From Lachnospiraceae bacterium (GTDB taxonomy: Bacteria; Bacillota; Clostridia; Lachnospirales; Lachnospiraceae), in contig JALEJP010000019.1 of assembly GCA_022769625.1 (NCBI GenBank), positions 1-64,000 on the forward strand: a DNA stretch of 64,000 bases. Reading direction: 5' to 3'. The notes beneath the pieces were generated by a model, which was not told the origin of the DNA, searched no databases, and saw nothing but the letters and a program-made list of their open reading frames with translations. Shown one piece after another: positions 10,988 to 21,007 of this stretch (position 1 is its first letter; the number at the start of each line of letters is the position of its first letter). Both the position numbers and the translations under genes were made by a program.

Positions 10988-12256
10988 CTATAATCCAAGC
11001 TCTGACGGAGCAGAAATCTTACCGGTCACTGCACTGGCTGCTGCCACAGCAGGGCTTGCCAGATAAACCTCTGATTTTACATGTCCCATACGTCCTACAA
11101 AGTTACGGTTTGTGGTGGAGATACAACGCTCACCTTCTGCCAGAATACCCATGTAACCGCCAAGACATGGTCCACAGGTCGGTGTGCTGACAACAGCGCC
11201 CGCTTCAATAAAGATTTCAAGGAGTCCTTCTCGCATCGCCTGCAGATAAATCTGCTGGGTCGCGGGAATCACAATACAGCGAACTCCTTTCTTCACTTTG
11301 CGGCCCTTCAGAATCCGGGCTGCGCATCTTAAATCATCCATACGTCCATTGGTACAGGAACCGATCACAGACTGATCAATCACCACATCTTCTGTGATCT
11401 CATCAATGGTCTTTGTATTCTCCGGCAAATGCGGGAAGGCTACCGTAGATTTCAGCGTACTGAGATCAATGGTGTACTCTGCATCGTAAACGGCATCTTC
11501 ATCTGCCTCATAAATCTTGTACGGACGTTTGGAATGATCCTTCATGTACTGAATAGCCAGATCATCCACCGGGAAAATGCCATTCTTTCCGCCTGCCTCA
11601 ATTGCCATATTTGCGATCGTGAAACGATCATCCATGCTCAGATACTGGATGCCCTCTCCTGTAAATTCCATGGATTTATAAAGAGCACCATCTACACCGA
11701 TCATGCCGATGATATGTAAGATCACATCCTTGCCGCTCACCCACTCCGATGGTTTGCCAACGAGATTAAACTTAATCGCGGACGGAACCTTAAACCAGGC
11801 TTTGCCGGTTACCATGCCGGCTGCCATGTCGGTACTTCCCACACCGGTGGAAAATGCTCCCAGTGCCCCGTACGTACAGGTATGAGAGTCTGCACCGATA
11901 ATCACATCACCCGCAACTGTGAGACCCTGTTCCGGAAGAAGTGCATGCTCGATCCCCATCTGACCTACATCAAAATAATTGGTAATATCATGTTTGCAGG
12001 CGAATTCCCGCACACATTTGCAGTGCTCTGCTGATTTAATATCTTTGTTTGGAATAAAATGATCCATAACAAGAGCAATCTTGTCCTTGTCAAATACCTG
12101 CTGCTTATGAAATTTATCCATCTCGTGGATGGCAACCGGCGAGGTAATATCATTTCCCAGTACCAGATCCAGGTCTGCCTCGATCAGCTGTCCGGCTTCC
12201 ACACTCTGAAGTCCTGCATGAGCTGCAAGAATCTTCTGTGTCATTGTCATTCCCAT
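10988..12256 (-). CDS. leuC: 3-isopropylmalate dehydratase large subunit (HACN-type)
   Basis: [41 protein letters not shown]. Confidence 0.92.
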   Translation of the reverse strand: MGMTMTQKILAAHAGLQSVEAGQLIEADLDLVLGNDITSPVAIHEMDKFHKQQVFDKDKIALVMDHFIPNKDIKSAEHCKCVREFACKHDITNYFDVGQMGIEHALLPEQGLTVAGDVIIGADSHTCTYGALGAFSTGVGSTDMAAGMVTGKAWFKVPSAIKFNLVGKPSEWVSGKDVILHIIGMIGVDGALYKSMEFTGEGIQYLSMDDRFTIANMAIEAGGKNGIFPVDDLAIQYMKDHSKRPYKIYEADEDAVYDAEYTIDLSTLKSTVAFPHLPENTKTIDEITEDVVIDQSVIGSCTNGRMDDLRCAARILKGRKVKKGVRCIVIPATQQIYLQAMREGLLEIFIEAGAVVSTPTCGPCLGGYMGILAEGERCISTTNRNFVGRMGHVKSEVYLASPAVAAASAVTGKISAPSELGL

Positions 12257-12342
12257 GTCTGTTTCCTCCTCATTTTTCATTACATTGTCTGCATTATAGC
12301 ACAGAAAAGGAGGGATTACAACTTTTCAGGGCAAAAATCCCT

Positions 12343-12741
12343 TTAACCGCAGGTATGATGACCACATCCATGGCTTCCGCAGTCACCGCCGTGATTCTCT
12401 CCATGGCCGTGATGATTACAGTTTTCATCCGGATTATAGGAAAGCGTTCCATCCAGAAAAGCTTCCACAGCTTTGTCCGCATTGCCGGAAACACCGCCAA
12501 AGAGCTGAATACCCGCCAAAGCCAGCGCATTCCTGGCTCCTCCGCCAATACCACCACAGATCAGAACCTCAACACCAAGCGAAACCAGTACTCCTGCCAG
12601 TGCGCCATGTCCGCTTCCATTTGTGCTCACAATCTCTGAGGAAACGATCTTTCCATCTGTCACTTCGTACACTTTAAAATATTCAGTATGTCCAAAATGC
12701 TGAAAAATAGATCCATCTTCATAGGTTACTGCAATTTTCAT
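12343..12741 (-). CDS. NifX/NifB-type dinitrogenase iron-molybdenum cofactor domain protein with His/Cys-rich tail
   Basis: MKIAVTYEDGSIFQHFGHTEYFKVYEV...LICGGIGGGARNALALAGIQLFGG; tail HHGHGENHGGDCGSHGCGHHTCG. Confidence 0.88.
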   Translation of the reverse strand: MKIAVTYEDGSIFQHFGHTEYFKVYEVTDGKIVSSEIVSTNGSGHGALAGVLVSLGVEVLICGGIGGGARNALALAGIQLFGGVSGNADKAVEAFLDGTLSYNPDENCNHHGHGENHGGDCGSHGCGHHTCG

Positions 12742-12839
12742 ATTCTGTTTTCCTCCTCTTAAATCAAAGAAATGTTTCGATATGCCATATCCTCCAGATC
12801 CATCATTATAATGGCATATGTCAATAATCATTCATGCAG

Positions 12840-12888
12840 AAAAAGCATCCGAAAAGCTTCTGCTCCTGGGATCATGCTTTTTCGGATG
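12840..12888. terminator. Strong hairpin/terminator downstream of nfnB-like gene
   Basis: GCATCCGAAAAGC...GCTTTTTCGGATGC. Confidence 0.65.
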
Positions 12889-12922
12889 CCTTCAAAACCT
12901 GTAACCTTTTAATTTCTTCTGC

Positions 12923-14311
12923 TTATTTATTACTTAAGAACTCGTGAATACCCTTTGCTGCTGCCTTGCCTGCACCCATAGCCAGAATAACGGTAGCTGC
13001 ACCAGTTACAGCATCACCGCCGGCATATACGCCGTCTTTTGATGTCTTTCCGGTCTCTTCGTCTGCAATGATGCATTTTCTCTTATTTACATCCAGACCA
13101 ATGGTGGTGGAAGAAATCAGAGGATTCGGTGAAGTACCGAGAGACATGATAACGGTGTCTACATCCAGGACAAATTCAGAGCCCGGAACTTCAACCGGAC
13201 GTCTTCTTCCGGATGCATCCGGCTCACCAAGCTCCATGCGAATGCATTTCATACCTGCAACGGCATCATTCTCATCCACAAGAATTTCCTTTGGATTCGT
13301 CAGCAGATCGAAGATGATACCTTCTTCTTTTGCATGATGTACTTCTTCCACACGGGCCGGAAGCTCTGCTTCACTTCTTCGGTAAACGATATGTACCTCA
13401 GCACCCAGACGAAGTGCTGTTCTCGCTGCATCCATGGCAACGTTACCGCCGCCAACGACTGCAACTTTCTTTCCGTGTACGATCGGTGTGTCGTAATCTT
13501 CACGGAAAGCTTTCATCAGATTGTTTCTGGTCAGATACTCATTTGCAGAGAACACACCCTTTGCTGTCTCGCCAGGAATACCCATAAACATCGGAAGTCC
13601 GGCACCGGAACCGATAAAGACAGCCTCAAAGCCTTCTTCATCCATCAGCTCATCAATGGTAATGGAACGGCCGATGATCACGTTTGTCTCAATCTTTACA
13701 CCAAGTGATTTTACATTTTCCACTTCTTTTGCCACTACATCCAGCTTCGGCAGACGGAACTCCGGAATACCATATACCAGAACACCGCCCGGCTCATGCA
13801 GGGCTTCAAAAATCGTCACATCATAGCCAAGCTTTGCCAGATCACCGGCACAGGTCAAACCGGATGGGCCGGAACCGATCACAGCCACCTTCTTGCCGTT
13901 TTTCTCTGCCGGTGCAGCAGGTTTGATACCATTCTCTCTTGCCCAGTCAGCAACAAAACGCTCCAGCTTACCAATGGAAATCGCTTCTCCTTTGATACCG
14001 CGGATACATTTGCCTTCGCACTGGCTCTCCTGCGGACATACACGGCCGCAGATTGCCGGAAGGGCACTGGACTCTGAGATAATCTGATATGCTTTCTCGA
14101 AATTGCCTTCTTTCACCTCGTGGACGAAAGCCGGAATATTAATGGAAACAGGACAGCCCTGCATACATTTTGCATTTTTACAGTTAATGCAGCGGGAAGC
14201 CTCTTCCATCGCTTCATCTTTATTATATCCAAGACAAACTTCGTTAAAGTTTGTTGCTCTCACTTTTGGCTCCTGTTCTCTTACCGGAACCTTCTTTAAT
14301 ACGTCTGCCAT
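12923..14311 (-). CDS. NADPH-dependent glutamate synthase-like / NfnB subunit
   Basis: 462 aa, Cys motifs CINCKNAKCMQGCP, GRVCPQESQCEGKC, FAD GSGPSGLTCAGDLAKLGYDVTIFEA, NADPH GGGNVAMDAARTALRLG. Confidence 0.9.
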   Translation of the reverse strand: MADVLKKVPVREQEPKVRATNFNEVCLGYNKDEAMEEASRCINCKNAKCMQGCPVSINIPAFVHEVKEGNFEKAYQIISESSALPAICGRVCPQESQCEGKCIRGIKGEAISIGKLERFVADWARENGIKPAAPAEKNGKKVAVIGSGPSGLTCAGDLAKLGYDVTIFEALHEPGGVLVYGIPEFRLPKLDVVAKEVENVKSLGVKIETNVIIGRSITIDELMDEEGFEAVFIGSGAGLPMFMGIPGETAKGVFSANEYLTRNNLMKAFREDYDTPIVHGKKVAVVGGGNVAMDAARTALRLGAEVHIVYRRSEAELPARVEEVHHAKEEGIIFDLLTNPKEILVDENDAVAGMKCIRMELGEPDASGRRRPVEVPGSEFVLDVDTVIMSLGTSPNPLISSTTIGLDVNKRKCIIADEETGKTSKDGVYAGGDAVTGAATVILAMGAGKAAAKGIHEFLSNK

Positions 14312-15201
14312 TATTTGTCACCTCCGCAATTTCCACATCCGCCATGATGTGTCTCTCCTTCGCGCAGTTTCAGAAGTGCACGTCCTTCTTCTGTTTTATA
14401 CATAGCCTGTCTCTTCATCGCTGCATCGAAATCAATCTTGTGACCATCAAACTCAGGACCATCTACGCAGGCAAATTTTACTTCATCACCAACCATGACA
14501 CGACATGCTCCGCACATGCCGGTACCGTCCACCATGATCGGATTCATGCTGACGATAGTCGGGATGTTCAGTTTCTTTGTGGTCAGACAACAGAATTTCA
14601 TCATGATCATCGGTCCGATCGCTACACAGTGATCGTATACTTTACCCTCATTTGTAACCAGATCTTCAATGACCTTTGTAACCATACCGCTTCTTCCGTA
14701 GGAACCGTCATCTGTGGTAACGTAAAGATTCCCTGCTACTTCAGAAAGCTCTTTTTCCAGAATAACCAGATCCTTTGTCTTTGCACCGACAATAACATCC
14801 ACATCTACTCCATGCTCATGCAGCCATTTTACCTGAGGATAAACAGGAGCGGTTCCCACGCCACCTGCCACGAACAGTATTTTCTTCTTTTTTACTTCCT
14901 CCAGCGGCTCTGTGCACAGATCAGACGGCATACCCAGAGGTCCGACAAAATCACGGAATGCGTCTCCGGCCTGAAGCTTTGTAAACTTCTCAGTAGAAGC
15001 ACCGATTGGCTGGAATACAATAGTAATCGTACCTGCCTCTCTGTCATAATCACAGATGGTTAACGGAATACGCTCGCCTACTTCATCCATCTTAACGATG
15101 ACAAACTGACCCGGCAGACAATGCTTTGCAACACGAGGTGCTTCTACAACCATCTCGTAGATATTGCCTGCAAGTTTTCCTGCTTTTAAAATCTTGTACA
15201 T
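14311..15201 (-). CDS. Sulfide/dihydroorotate dehydrogenase-type FAD/NAD-binding protein / NfnA subunit
   Basis: MYKILKAGKLAGNIYEMVVEAPRVAKHCLPGQFVIVKMDE; 2Fe-2S motif DGTGMCGACRV; start/stop overlap with downstream gene. Confidence 0.88.
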   Translation of the reverse strand: MYKILKAGKLAGNIYEMVVEAPRVAKHCLPGQFVIVKMDEVGERIPLTICDYDREAGTITIVFQPIGASTEKFTKLQAGDAFRDFVGPLGMPSDLCTEPLEEVKKKKILFVAGGVGTAPVYPQVKWLHEHGVDVDVIVGAKTKDLVILEKELSEVAGNLYVTTDDGSYGRSGMVTKVIEDLVTNEGKVYDHCVAIGPMIMMKFCCLTTKKLNIPTIVSMNPIMVDGTGMCGACRVMVGDEVKFACVDGPEFDGHKIDFDAAMKRQAMYKTEEGRALLKLREGETHHGGCGNCGGDK

Positions 15202-15335
15202 ATCATACCTCCATAGTTTTTTGTTCCATAAAACACTTTTCACAGTAACCGAACAATGCTTTGTTGCTGCAGTCACTTTTATTCTACAAAACACTACATT
15301 AAAGTATAAAACAATCTTCGTGAAAATTCAATATA

Positions 15336-17912
15336 TTATTCTCCCTGCTCCAGATAATTTTCGAACTGTTCCAGGGACATCAGAACTTTTCTCGGTTTTG
15401 TGCCTTCCTCCGGACCTACCACCCCCGCCTCTGAGAGCTGATCCATAATGCGTGCCGCACGGTTAAAACCAATTTTAAACATTCGCTGCAGCATACCGAT
15501 GGAAGCCTTGTCCTTTTCAATGATAAATTTCCCGGCATCCGCAAAATATTCATCCACATCTCCGTCACTGCCGCGCATCTCGGAAGCAGCCTGTGCCACT
15601 TTTGACATCTGCTGCTCCATCTCCTCATGATAATCCTGAGGCTGATTTTTTTCCGTCAGAAAAGCAACCACCTTTTCCACTTCGCTGTCCGATACAAAAG
15701 CTCCCTGCACACGAACCGGTTTCTGATAATTCTGAGGATAGAACAGCATATCACCGTTTCCAAGCAGCTTCTCCGCCCCGTTCATATCCAGTATCGTCCG
15801 GGAATCTACACCCGAAGATGCTTTAAAAGCAATTCTGGAAGGCATATTTGCTTTGATCAGTCCGGTAATAACGTTGACCGACGGACGCTGAGTGGCCAGT
15901 ATCAGATGGAGACCTGCAGCACGTGCCAGCTGAGCAAGACGGCAGACCGCATCCTCCACTTCTCCCGGTGCAACCATCATCAAATCCGCAAGCTCGTCTA
16001 CGATGATGACGATCTGAGGCATTTTCTGCGGATGTGGCTGTCCTTCATCATGGGGCATCTCGCAGATTTTCTGATTATAGCTCTTTAAATCCCGGACACC
16101 ATACTGGGCAAATTTCTGGTACCGGTCTGTCATCTCCGCAACGGCCCAGTTCAAAGCACCTGCTGCTTTTTTCGGGTCTGTAACAACCGGGATAAACAGA
16201 TGCGGAATCCCGTTATATACACTCAGCTCCACAACCTTTGGATCGATCATAATCAACTTGACATCCTCCGGAGAAGATTTGTAAACAAGACTTGTAATAA
16301 TGGTGTTTACACATACCGACTTTCCGGAACCAGTGGCCCCCGCAATCAGAAGATGAGGCATCTTTGCAATGTCCGCCACGATGATCCTTCCGGTAAGATC
16401 CTTCCCTACCGCAATGGCCAGATTGGACGGATTCTCTCTGAATTCACGGGATTCCAGAAGCTCACGAAGACACACCCGGCTGCTCTCCTTATTCGGCACC
16501 TCGATTCCCACCGCTGCCTTTCCTGGAATGGGAGCCTCAATACGAATATCCTCCGCTGCGAGATTTAATTTGATATCATCCGCCAGATTGACGATCCGGC
16601 TGACTTTCACCCCCTGTTCCGGTGTCAGTTCATAACGTGTCACCGATGGTCCGCAGCTTACATTTGTCACACGTGCCTCCACGTGGAAGCTGTGCAATGT
16701 CTTTTGAAGAATCTGTGCCGTTTTCATCAGGGCATCGCCGGAATCACCGCTGCGTCCTCTTTTTGGTTTCCCCAGAATTTCCAGAGGAGGGAAGATATAT
16801 TCCGGCTTCTTTTCCTGTTCTGCCATGGCAATCTCTTTTTCCACATCTGCAATCTGTTCTTTCTGTTCCTGCTCGGAAGAACGGGGGTTTTTCCGGCTGC
16901 GCTGCTCCGGTTCATCCGGCTTTTCCGGAATTTCAGAATCATATTCTGCAGCCACCTCCTCTTCCAGAATATCGGCCGGTCTCTCCACTGTAAAATCAGG
17001 AAGCGGGTCGGTTTCGACGAATTCCTGTTTGATTTCCACTGTCTCAGGCTCAGTCAGAACCTCTTTTTCCAGCTTCTGAAATACAACACCGGATACTTTA
17101 TGATCCATCCTTCGCTGTTTGCGTTCCTCAAGTGCTTCCCTTTCTCTGGCCAGCTGCTGTTGATTCTCAAGAAGCTCCTGCTCCCTCCGCAGTGTATTTT
17201 TTTCTCTGCGCAGTCTTGCCTGTTCTCTGCGGAATCTGGCATCCTCCACAGCAGATTCATAGACGCGTTCGCTGCCCTTTTTGACACCGGACAGAACGGA
17301 ACGTTCTGTAATCAGAATCATGGATATGATCACCAGTACGATCACAACCACATAAGCACCTGCCATCCCAAGGGCAGGACACAGCATTTTACAGAAAATC
17401 CCGCCTACCATACCTCCTCCGGCATGATTCTCCACACTCTCTTTGAAATATTCCAGGATCGTGCGCTGTTTGTCAAATCCATTCAGGAGCTCACAAAAAG
17501 CACAGAAAGCAATCCAGAGCAATCCAAATCCCACGGTCTTGACCCAGGCAATCTGATTGTCTTTATTTGATATCAGAAACGCAGCCGTGAGAAAAAGCGC
17601 AAAAGGAAGCAAATAAGCCAGAAATCCAAACATCCCCATACAAAATCGACTGATTCCATTTCCGATGAATCCTCCAAACCCAAAGTTGCTGATTAAAATC
17701 AAAACAGACAAAGCAAGAATCAGCCAGAGAACAATCTCCTCCCAGATTGAAATGGCCCCGGCTTCCGGATACTCCCTTACGTTTGTGCTGGAAGATCCGG
17801 AGTGCTTCACCTGTTCTTTTTTTTCTGTATTTTTTCTGCCTGTACCGGCCCGGCTTCCGGAGCCTGATTTTTTTGCTCCTTTTGCCTCTGCCGCAGTTCT
17901 TTTCCCAGCCAT
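15336..17912 (-). CDS. DNA translocase FtsK/SpoIIIE
   Basis: N-terminal TM segments, [12 protein letters not shown] Walker A, C-terminal gamma domain. Confidence 0.95.
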   Translation of the reverse strand: MAGKRTAAEAKGAKKSGSGSRAGTGRKNTEKKEQVKHSGSSSTNVREYPEAGAISIWEEIVLWLILALSVLILISNFGFGGFIGNGISRFCMGMFGFLAYLLPFALFLTAAFLISNKDNQIAWVKTVGFGLLWIAFCAFCELLNGFDKQRTILEYFKESVENHAGGGMVGGIFCKMLCPALGMAGAYVVVIVLVIISMILITERSVLSGVKKGSERVYESAVEDARFRREQARLRREKNTLRREQELLENQQQLAREREALEERKQRRMDHKVSGVVFQKLEKEVLTEPETVEIKQEFVETDPLPDFTVERPADILEEEVAAEYDSEIPEKPDEPEQRSRKNPRSSEQEQKEQIADVEKEIAMAEQEKKPEYIFPPLEILGKPKRGRSGDSGDALMKTAQILQKTLHSFHVEARVTNVSCGPSVTRYELTPEQGVKVSRIVNLADDIKLNLAAEDIRIEAPIPGKAAVGIEVPNKESSRVCLRELLESREFRENPSNLAIAVGKDLTGRIIVADIAKMPHLLIAGATGSGKSVCVNTIITSLVYKSSPEDVKLIMIDPKVVELSVYNGIPHLFIPVVTDPKKAAGALNWAVAEMTDRYQKFAQYGVRDLKSYNQKICEMPHDEGQPHPQKMPQIVIIVDELADLMMVAPGEVEDAVCRLAQLARAAGLHLILATQRPSVNVITGLIKANMPSRIAFKASSGVDSRTILDMNGAEKLLGNGDMLFYPQNYQKPVRVQGAFVSDSEVEKVVAFLTEKNQPQDYHEEMEQQMSKVAQAASEMRGSDGDVDEYFADAGKFIIEKDKASIGMLQRMFKIGFNRAARIMDQLSEAGVVGPEEGTKPRKVLMSLEQFENYLEQGE

Positions 17913-17959
17913 ATCATTCTCCCCTTTTCAAGCAATCGGCCAAAACAGCCTGCGAAAGA

Positions 17960-17996
17960 AAAAACTGTTACAGTAATGGAACCGTAACAGTTCTTT
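17960..17996 (-). terminator. Intrinsic terminator after uppP
   Basis: AACTGTTAC...GTAACAGTT followed by T-tract on minus strand. Confidence 0.8.
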
Positions 17997-18019
17997 CAGG
18001 TATGTAAAACTTCAATCAA

Positions 18020-18895
18020 TCAAACAAAAAAATTTGCCACAATCGCGATCATTCCGATGATAAAGCAGTAAATTGCAAAGCCTCTGAATTTCTTTCTGCG
18101 TACCACCTTGAGCATGGTCTTAATGCAGACATATCCGACACAGCCTGCAACAACCGCACCAATCAAACCGTTGATCACAATACCTGCCGAAATGGTTTCG
18201 CTGCCGATATCCTTAATCTCCAGTACTGCCGCTCCCAAAATGGCAGGAATGGACATGATAAAGGAATAACGAACTGCAAACCTTTTATCGTATCCGCTCA
18301 TCAGACATGCTGCAATCGTGGTCCCGGAACGCGACAATCCGGGAAGTGTAGCACATCCCTGTGCTGCTCCGATGAGGAAACCATTGGTATAGGAAATATC
18401 CTTTGGTATCTTATGCCCGTCCTCACAAAGCTCAGCAACCACAAGCAGCACCGCCGTCAGGAGAAGACATACTCCCGGAACGATCAATGTGGCATTAGCC
18501 TTCTCCACCAGTCCCTTTCCGATATATCCGATGATACCGGTAGGTATCGTGGAAACCAGAACAAGCACTACAAATTTCCGGTAATTATTCTTTATAATCC
18601 TGCGGTAACGCAGTGCACTGTACTGTCTCTGATTCTGGATAAAACTCTTTAAATTATAAATAAGATCACCGCACATATGGATGGTCTCAACCAGCATCCG
18701 CAGTATATCTTTTCGATATACCACGATCACCGCAACCAGTGTACCAAGATGCAGCATAATGTCAAAAAACAGTCCTCCATCTGTCTCAATATGAAAAATA
18801 TTTTGAATGATTGCCAGATGGCCGGAGCTGCTGACCGGCAGAAATTCGGCAATTCCCTGCACGATTCCCAATAATATTGCCTGCAATATCGACAT
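18020..18895 (-). CDS. uppP: Undecaprenyl-diphosphatase
   Basis: GIVQGIAEFLPVSSSGHLAI, LPGLSRSGTTIAACL. Confidence 0.95.
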   Translation of the reverse strand: MSILQAILLGIVQGIAEFLPVSSSGHLAIIQNIFHIETDGGLFFDIMLHLGTLVAVIVVYRKDILRMLVETIHMCGDLIYNLKSFIQNQRQYSALRYRRIIKNNYRKFVVLVLVSTIPTGIIGYIGKGLVEKANATLIVPGVCLLLTAVLLVVAELCEDGHKIPKDISYTNGFLIGAAQGCATLPGLSRSGTTIAACLMSGYDKRFAVRYSFIMSIPAILGAAVLEIKDIGSETISAGIVINGLIGAVVAGCVGYVCIKTMLKVVRRKKFRGFAIYCFIIGMIAIVANFFV

Positions 18896-18990
18896 AATAA
18901 CCTCCCACACCGCATCTGCAGCGGCTTCTAAATAGCTTTTTTGATTATATCATACTTTTTATAAACTTACAAATATTTTCTGAAAACAGC

Positions 18991-19128
18991 CTAACAGCAA
19001 AACATATGATATCCCAGTACCAGCAGAGCAATAATAAAGAGAACAGACACAAAAACGTTCGGCATAAAAAATGCAATGGTCATGCCAAATGCAATCCAGA
19101 ACAAGGTATAGCCGATCATTCTTTTCAT
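18991..19128 (-). CDS. Small 45-aa membrane protein
   Basis: Manual translation MKRMIGYTLFWIAFGMTIAFFMPNVFVSVLFIIALLVLGYHMFCC*; two hydrophobic segments; absent from supplied ORF list because of length cut-off. Confidence 0.55.
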   Translation of the reverse strand: MKRMIGYTLFWIAFGMTIAFFMPNVFVSVLFIIALLVLGYHMFCC

Positions 19129-19213
19129 GCTGTTCTCCACAGGGTTCTTTTCTATCATTATATGCAGGACAGAAGCAGTTTTTCCCTTTCTTTCACCAAA
19201 CCGGAAAAATCAG

Positions 19214-19627
19214 TTATTCCCCGGTGCTGTCTGTGCTTTCTCCATCGTTCGGATTGTTTTTTTCGTCATCCGTCTCTTCTGCGGAAAACAGTTTGCCGGA
19301 CGTGAATTTATTTACAAAATCCGGCACCATATCCAGAATCTTTGTAAGGCCATCCTGATTTTTCACATTCACAAGCTTTGTTGTACCATTTGAAATGACG
19401 AGAACCGCGCTGGGACTCATTTTTCCACCCATACCGCCGCCTCCATTTTGTTTCTTATCCTCATTTTTCGCCGTAGCGGCAACACCAAAGGTCACATCCA
19501 CCAGCGGCAGGATAATCGTATCACCTACTGTGATCGCCTCGCCTACCACCGTTTTTGTGGTGATAAAACTGTCCATCCCTTTAAAAAGGGAATTTACGGT
19601 TTCCTGGAAATTGTTTTCTGATGCCAT
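19214..19627 (-). CDS. GerW/YtfJ family spore protein
   Basis: ANGxG-type MASENNFQETVNSLFKGMDSFITTKTVVGEAITVGDTIILPLVDVTFGVAA...GGGGMGGKMSPSAVLVI. Confidence 0.88.
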   Translation of the reverse strand: MASENNFQETVNSLFKGMDSFITTKTVVGEAITVGDTIILPLVDVTFGVAATAKNEDKKQNGGGGMGGKMSPSAVLVISNGTTKLVNVKNQDGLTKILDMVPDFVNKFTSGKLFSAEETDDEKNNPNDGESTDSTGE

Positions 19628-19629
19628 GG

Positions 19630-20625
19630 CTAATTCCTCCTTAACTGTTTGAATTTATTCCAATAGGATTTTAACTTTTTATCGAAAAAGATCTGTAATG
19701 CCACTTTAACAATGTGGCAGACCCGGATGTGCCCGGCCAGATACAGTTCTCCTTCCAGAACCTGATTCTCAAAATCCGGCTGCAATACCACACAGTTCCA
19801 ACGAGCCGGAAGAAGCAGATATAAGATGCCGGTCAGCTGTCCGGTAAGGGAAGGATCCTCAACTCCATAGTGCAGATTTCCCTTCGCTTTTCTTGGTCGT
19901 ATGTGATGAAGCAGGTAAAAAATATGCTCTTTTAAAATCTGAAAAACTTCTTTTGTTGTCTGGGAACGCAGGAATCGAATAGATTCTCCCATCTCCTTTT
20001 GTTTTTCACAGAGAGAATTTATTAAATCCTGAACGCCTTTGTACAGACGCCGGAAAAATGCTGCAGTTTTATCCCGGATACCGGAAAAGCTCGGCAAATG
20101 TTGTGTCTTCTTTATATTTTCTGTTTCTTCTGCAGCATGCCAGCTCCTATGCGGCTGATTTCCAGGAATCCCAACCGGCTCTGGAAGACTCTCTTCCTGA
20201 CTCTGATCCTGCTTTTGATGTCTGTTCTCTTTTTCCGGTAATTGTTCTTTCGCAGTTTTTTTTGACTGCGATTTATTCTCTGCAGTTCTTTCTGATTTTT
20301 CCTTTTTCCCTGGTGTTTTCTCTCTTTCGGTTTTCTCACTTGCGGAATGCGTCTGTTCTCCAGCCAGATATTTTTTTATCCATAAAATCCGCAAAATGAC
20401 CACCGTTTTTCCGGATTCATATCCACCCTCCACAGATACCGCGCCAAAAATCCAGCGGACAGCTGCGCAGACCTTTGCTTCTTTCCATCCTCCTGTTTTC
20501 TGAAGCTGCACGTGATAACGAAAAGGAACAAAAAGGCAGATCAGAAGAAGCAAAAGAACAAGCAGAAGAAGCACTGCAAGCACAATACCTGTTATTTTCA
20601 GTATAGCCAAAATGATATGTAGCAT
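19630..20625 (-). CDS. DUF2953 domain protein (sporulation-associated), charged central region
   Basis: N-terminal TM, C-terminal HYGVEDPSLTGQLTGILYLLLP; directly upstream of the gerW-like gene. Confidence 0.7.
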   Translation of the reverse strand: MLHIILAILKITGIVLAVLLLLVLLLLLICLFVPFRYHVQLQKTGGWKEAKVCAAVRWIFGAVSVEGGYESGKTVVILRILWIKKYLAGEQTHSASEKTEREKTPGKKEKSERTAENKSQSKKTAKEQLPEKENRHQKQDQSQEESLPEPVGIPGNQPHRSWHAAEETENIKKTQHLPSFSGIRDKTAAFFRRLYKGVQDLINSLCEKQKEMGESIRFLRSQTTKEVFQILKEHIFYLLHHIRPRKAKGNLHYGVEDPSLTGQLTGILYLLLPARWNCVVLQPDFENQVLEGELYLAGHIRVCHIVKVALQIFFDKKLKSYWNKFKQLRRN

Positions 20626-20652
20626 ATTCCAACACCCGTCAATTTTTGTTTG

Positions 20653-20979
20653 TCAGTTTCTGTTTGCACATCGGTCTCTTAAATATCCCCGGATATCACA
20701 GGCACCTGTATGCCGCCAGGTTTCCTCTGCAATCTTTACAACCAGATCCACAGCCTCTTCATAACCTTTGGCTATGCCGACGATCATAGGAAGGTTTCTT
20801 CGCACAGCCGGCTGTTTCAGCCATGCAGAGGAAATAATGTCGAGCATGTCCACCCCATTTGCCGCCTCGGTAATCACCCAGATATCTATCATACCTGTGC
20901 CTGTTTTCAGGCGACGAATTATTTTGTTTTTCTTTTTCTCTGCATTTTCACCCACGTAAAGGTACGGGTACCATTTCAT
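20653..20979 (-). CDS. Hypothetical protein (108 aa)
   Basis: ORF MKWYPYLYVGENAEKKKNKIIRRLKTGTGMIDIWVIT, collinear with neighbours. Confidence 0.65.
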   Translation of the reverse strand: MKWYPYLYVGENAEKKKNKIIRRLKTGTGMIDIWVITEAANGVDMLDIISSAWLKQPAVRRNLPMIVGIAKGYEEAVDLVVKIAEETWRHTGACDIRGYLRDRCANRN

Positions 20980-21007
20980 ATCACGCCCTCCTTCGCTGTT
21001 TTGCAGT

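Noticed and set aside
14251-15063. 270-aa plus-strand ORF
   Set aside because: Antisense to nfnA; Cys/His-rich translation is an artefact of the opposite frame
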